Notes under the pieces: model-generated
The model's database searches: none
Told to the model about the DNA's origin: nothing
Seen by the model: only the letters and a program-made list of their open reading frames with translations
In this document: positions 63,842-64,000 of the stretch, in pieces
Layout of the letters: each line of letters opens with the position of its first letter
Numbering within the stretch: position 1 is the stretch's first letter
Program-made: the position numbers and the translations under genes
NCBI GenBank assembly: GCA_943736015.1
Contig: OX031058.1
Span: forward strand, 16,889,001-16,953,000
Length of the DNA stretch: 64,000 bases
DNA from: Tridacna crocea
Taxonomy: Eukaryota > Mollusca > Bivalvia > Cardiida > Cardiidae
Direction: 5' to 3'

Positions 63842-64000
63842 TTAACCCTTTCCCAAACAAGCCCTGGTTTTTACGTGAATGCAGTACAAGTCTTTAGAAA
63901 ACACTTTGGGAAAAGGAGAAATTGCTCGTAACAAGCAATTTCTCCTTTTCCCACAGTGTTTTCTACCCTTTTTAAGAACTTTTTGCCATTTTGTCAAACT
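63842..64000 (+). repeat. Hairpin MITE type C, cut by the window end
   Basis: CCCTTTCCCAAACAAGCCC start, tip AATTGCTCGTAACAAGCAATT; continues beyond the window. Confidence 0.9.

Overview
This is a eukaryotic, AT-rich, repeat-dominated window, most likely from a bivalve mollusc. The evidence is the mix of repeats: elements with tandem cores and GGAC microsatellites that end in a GAGCAC-TTC-GTGCTC hairpin plus CTAA (the bivalve pearl / Helentron-associated type), tRNA-derived SINEs, a tyrosine-recombinase retroelement carrying an SGNH hydrolase, and a two-gene PIF/Harbinger transposon. I found no exon I can assign to a host gene, so the window is probably intergenic or intronic.

Layout. 1-2.4 kb: hairpin MITE fragments, then a 373-bp TTAA-flanked MITE. 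2.4-7.3 kb: a near-whole Ngaro/DIRS-type retroelement with gag-like, reverse transcriptase-RNase H, tyrosine recombinase and SGNH-hydrolase parts. 8.05-9.23 kb: a non-autonomous hAT element with a perfect 8-bp target duplication. 9.2-15.7 kb: hairpin MITEs, one pearl-like tandem element and a SINE. 15.7-21.2 kb: a 5.5-kb Harbinger transposon that looks complete, with two convergent genes (a four-exon MADF/Myb-like DNA-binding protein and an intact 442-residue DDE transposase) between GC-rich ends with imperfect inverted termini. 22-29.6 kb: dense hairpin MITEs. 29.6-33.7 kb: a 4.08-kb non-coding TTAA-flanked element full of RFX X-box-like palindromes spaced by about 178 bp. 33.7-64 kb: further MITEs, two more pearl-like elements (38.9-40.3 and 61.4-63.6 kb, the second with eight 161-bp units), a pogo/Tigger relic, a 1.14-kb inverted-repeat element, two possible Harbinger-derived MITEs and several foldbacks.

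The dominant signal is one superfamily of about 60 short elements (full length about 229 bp). They start and end at TTAA, have CCC(A/T)TTACCA-type inverted ends, and carry a central palindrome with arms of about 32 bp around one base. Three tip types occur: A (AATGCTGGTAACCAGCATT), B (a TGAAATTGCTC stem with a variable loop) and C (AATTGCTCGTAACGAGCAATT). In the entries below, + means the orientation in which the ACTTTTGACG...GAGAAAGAAGCC side comes first. Neighbouring copies often share one TTAA, as expected if new copies insert at the TTAA of old ones. The only likely working protein system seen is the Harbinger pair: in this superfamily the Myb-like protein brings the DDE transposase to the element ends.
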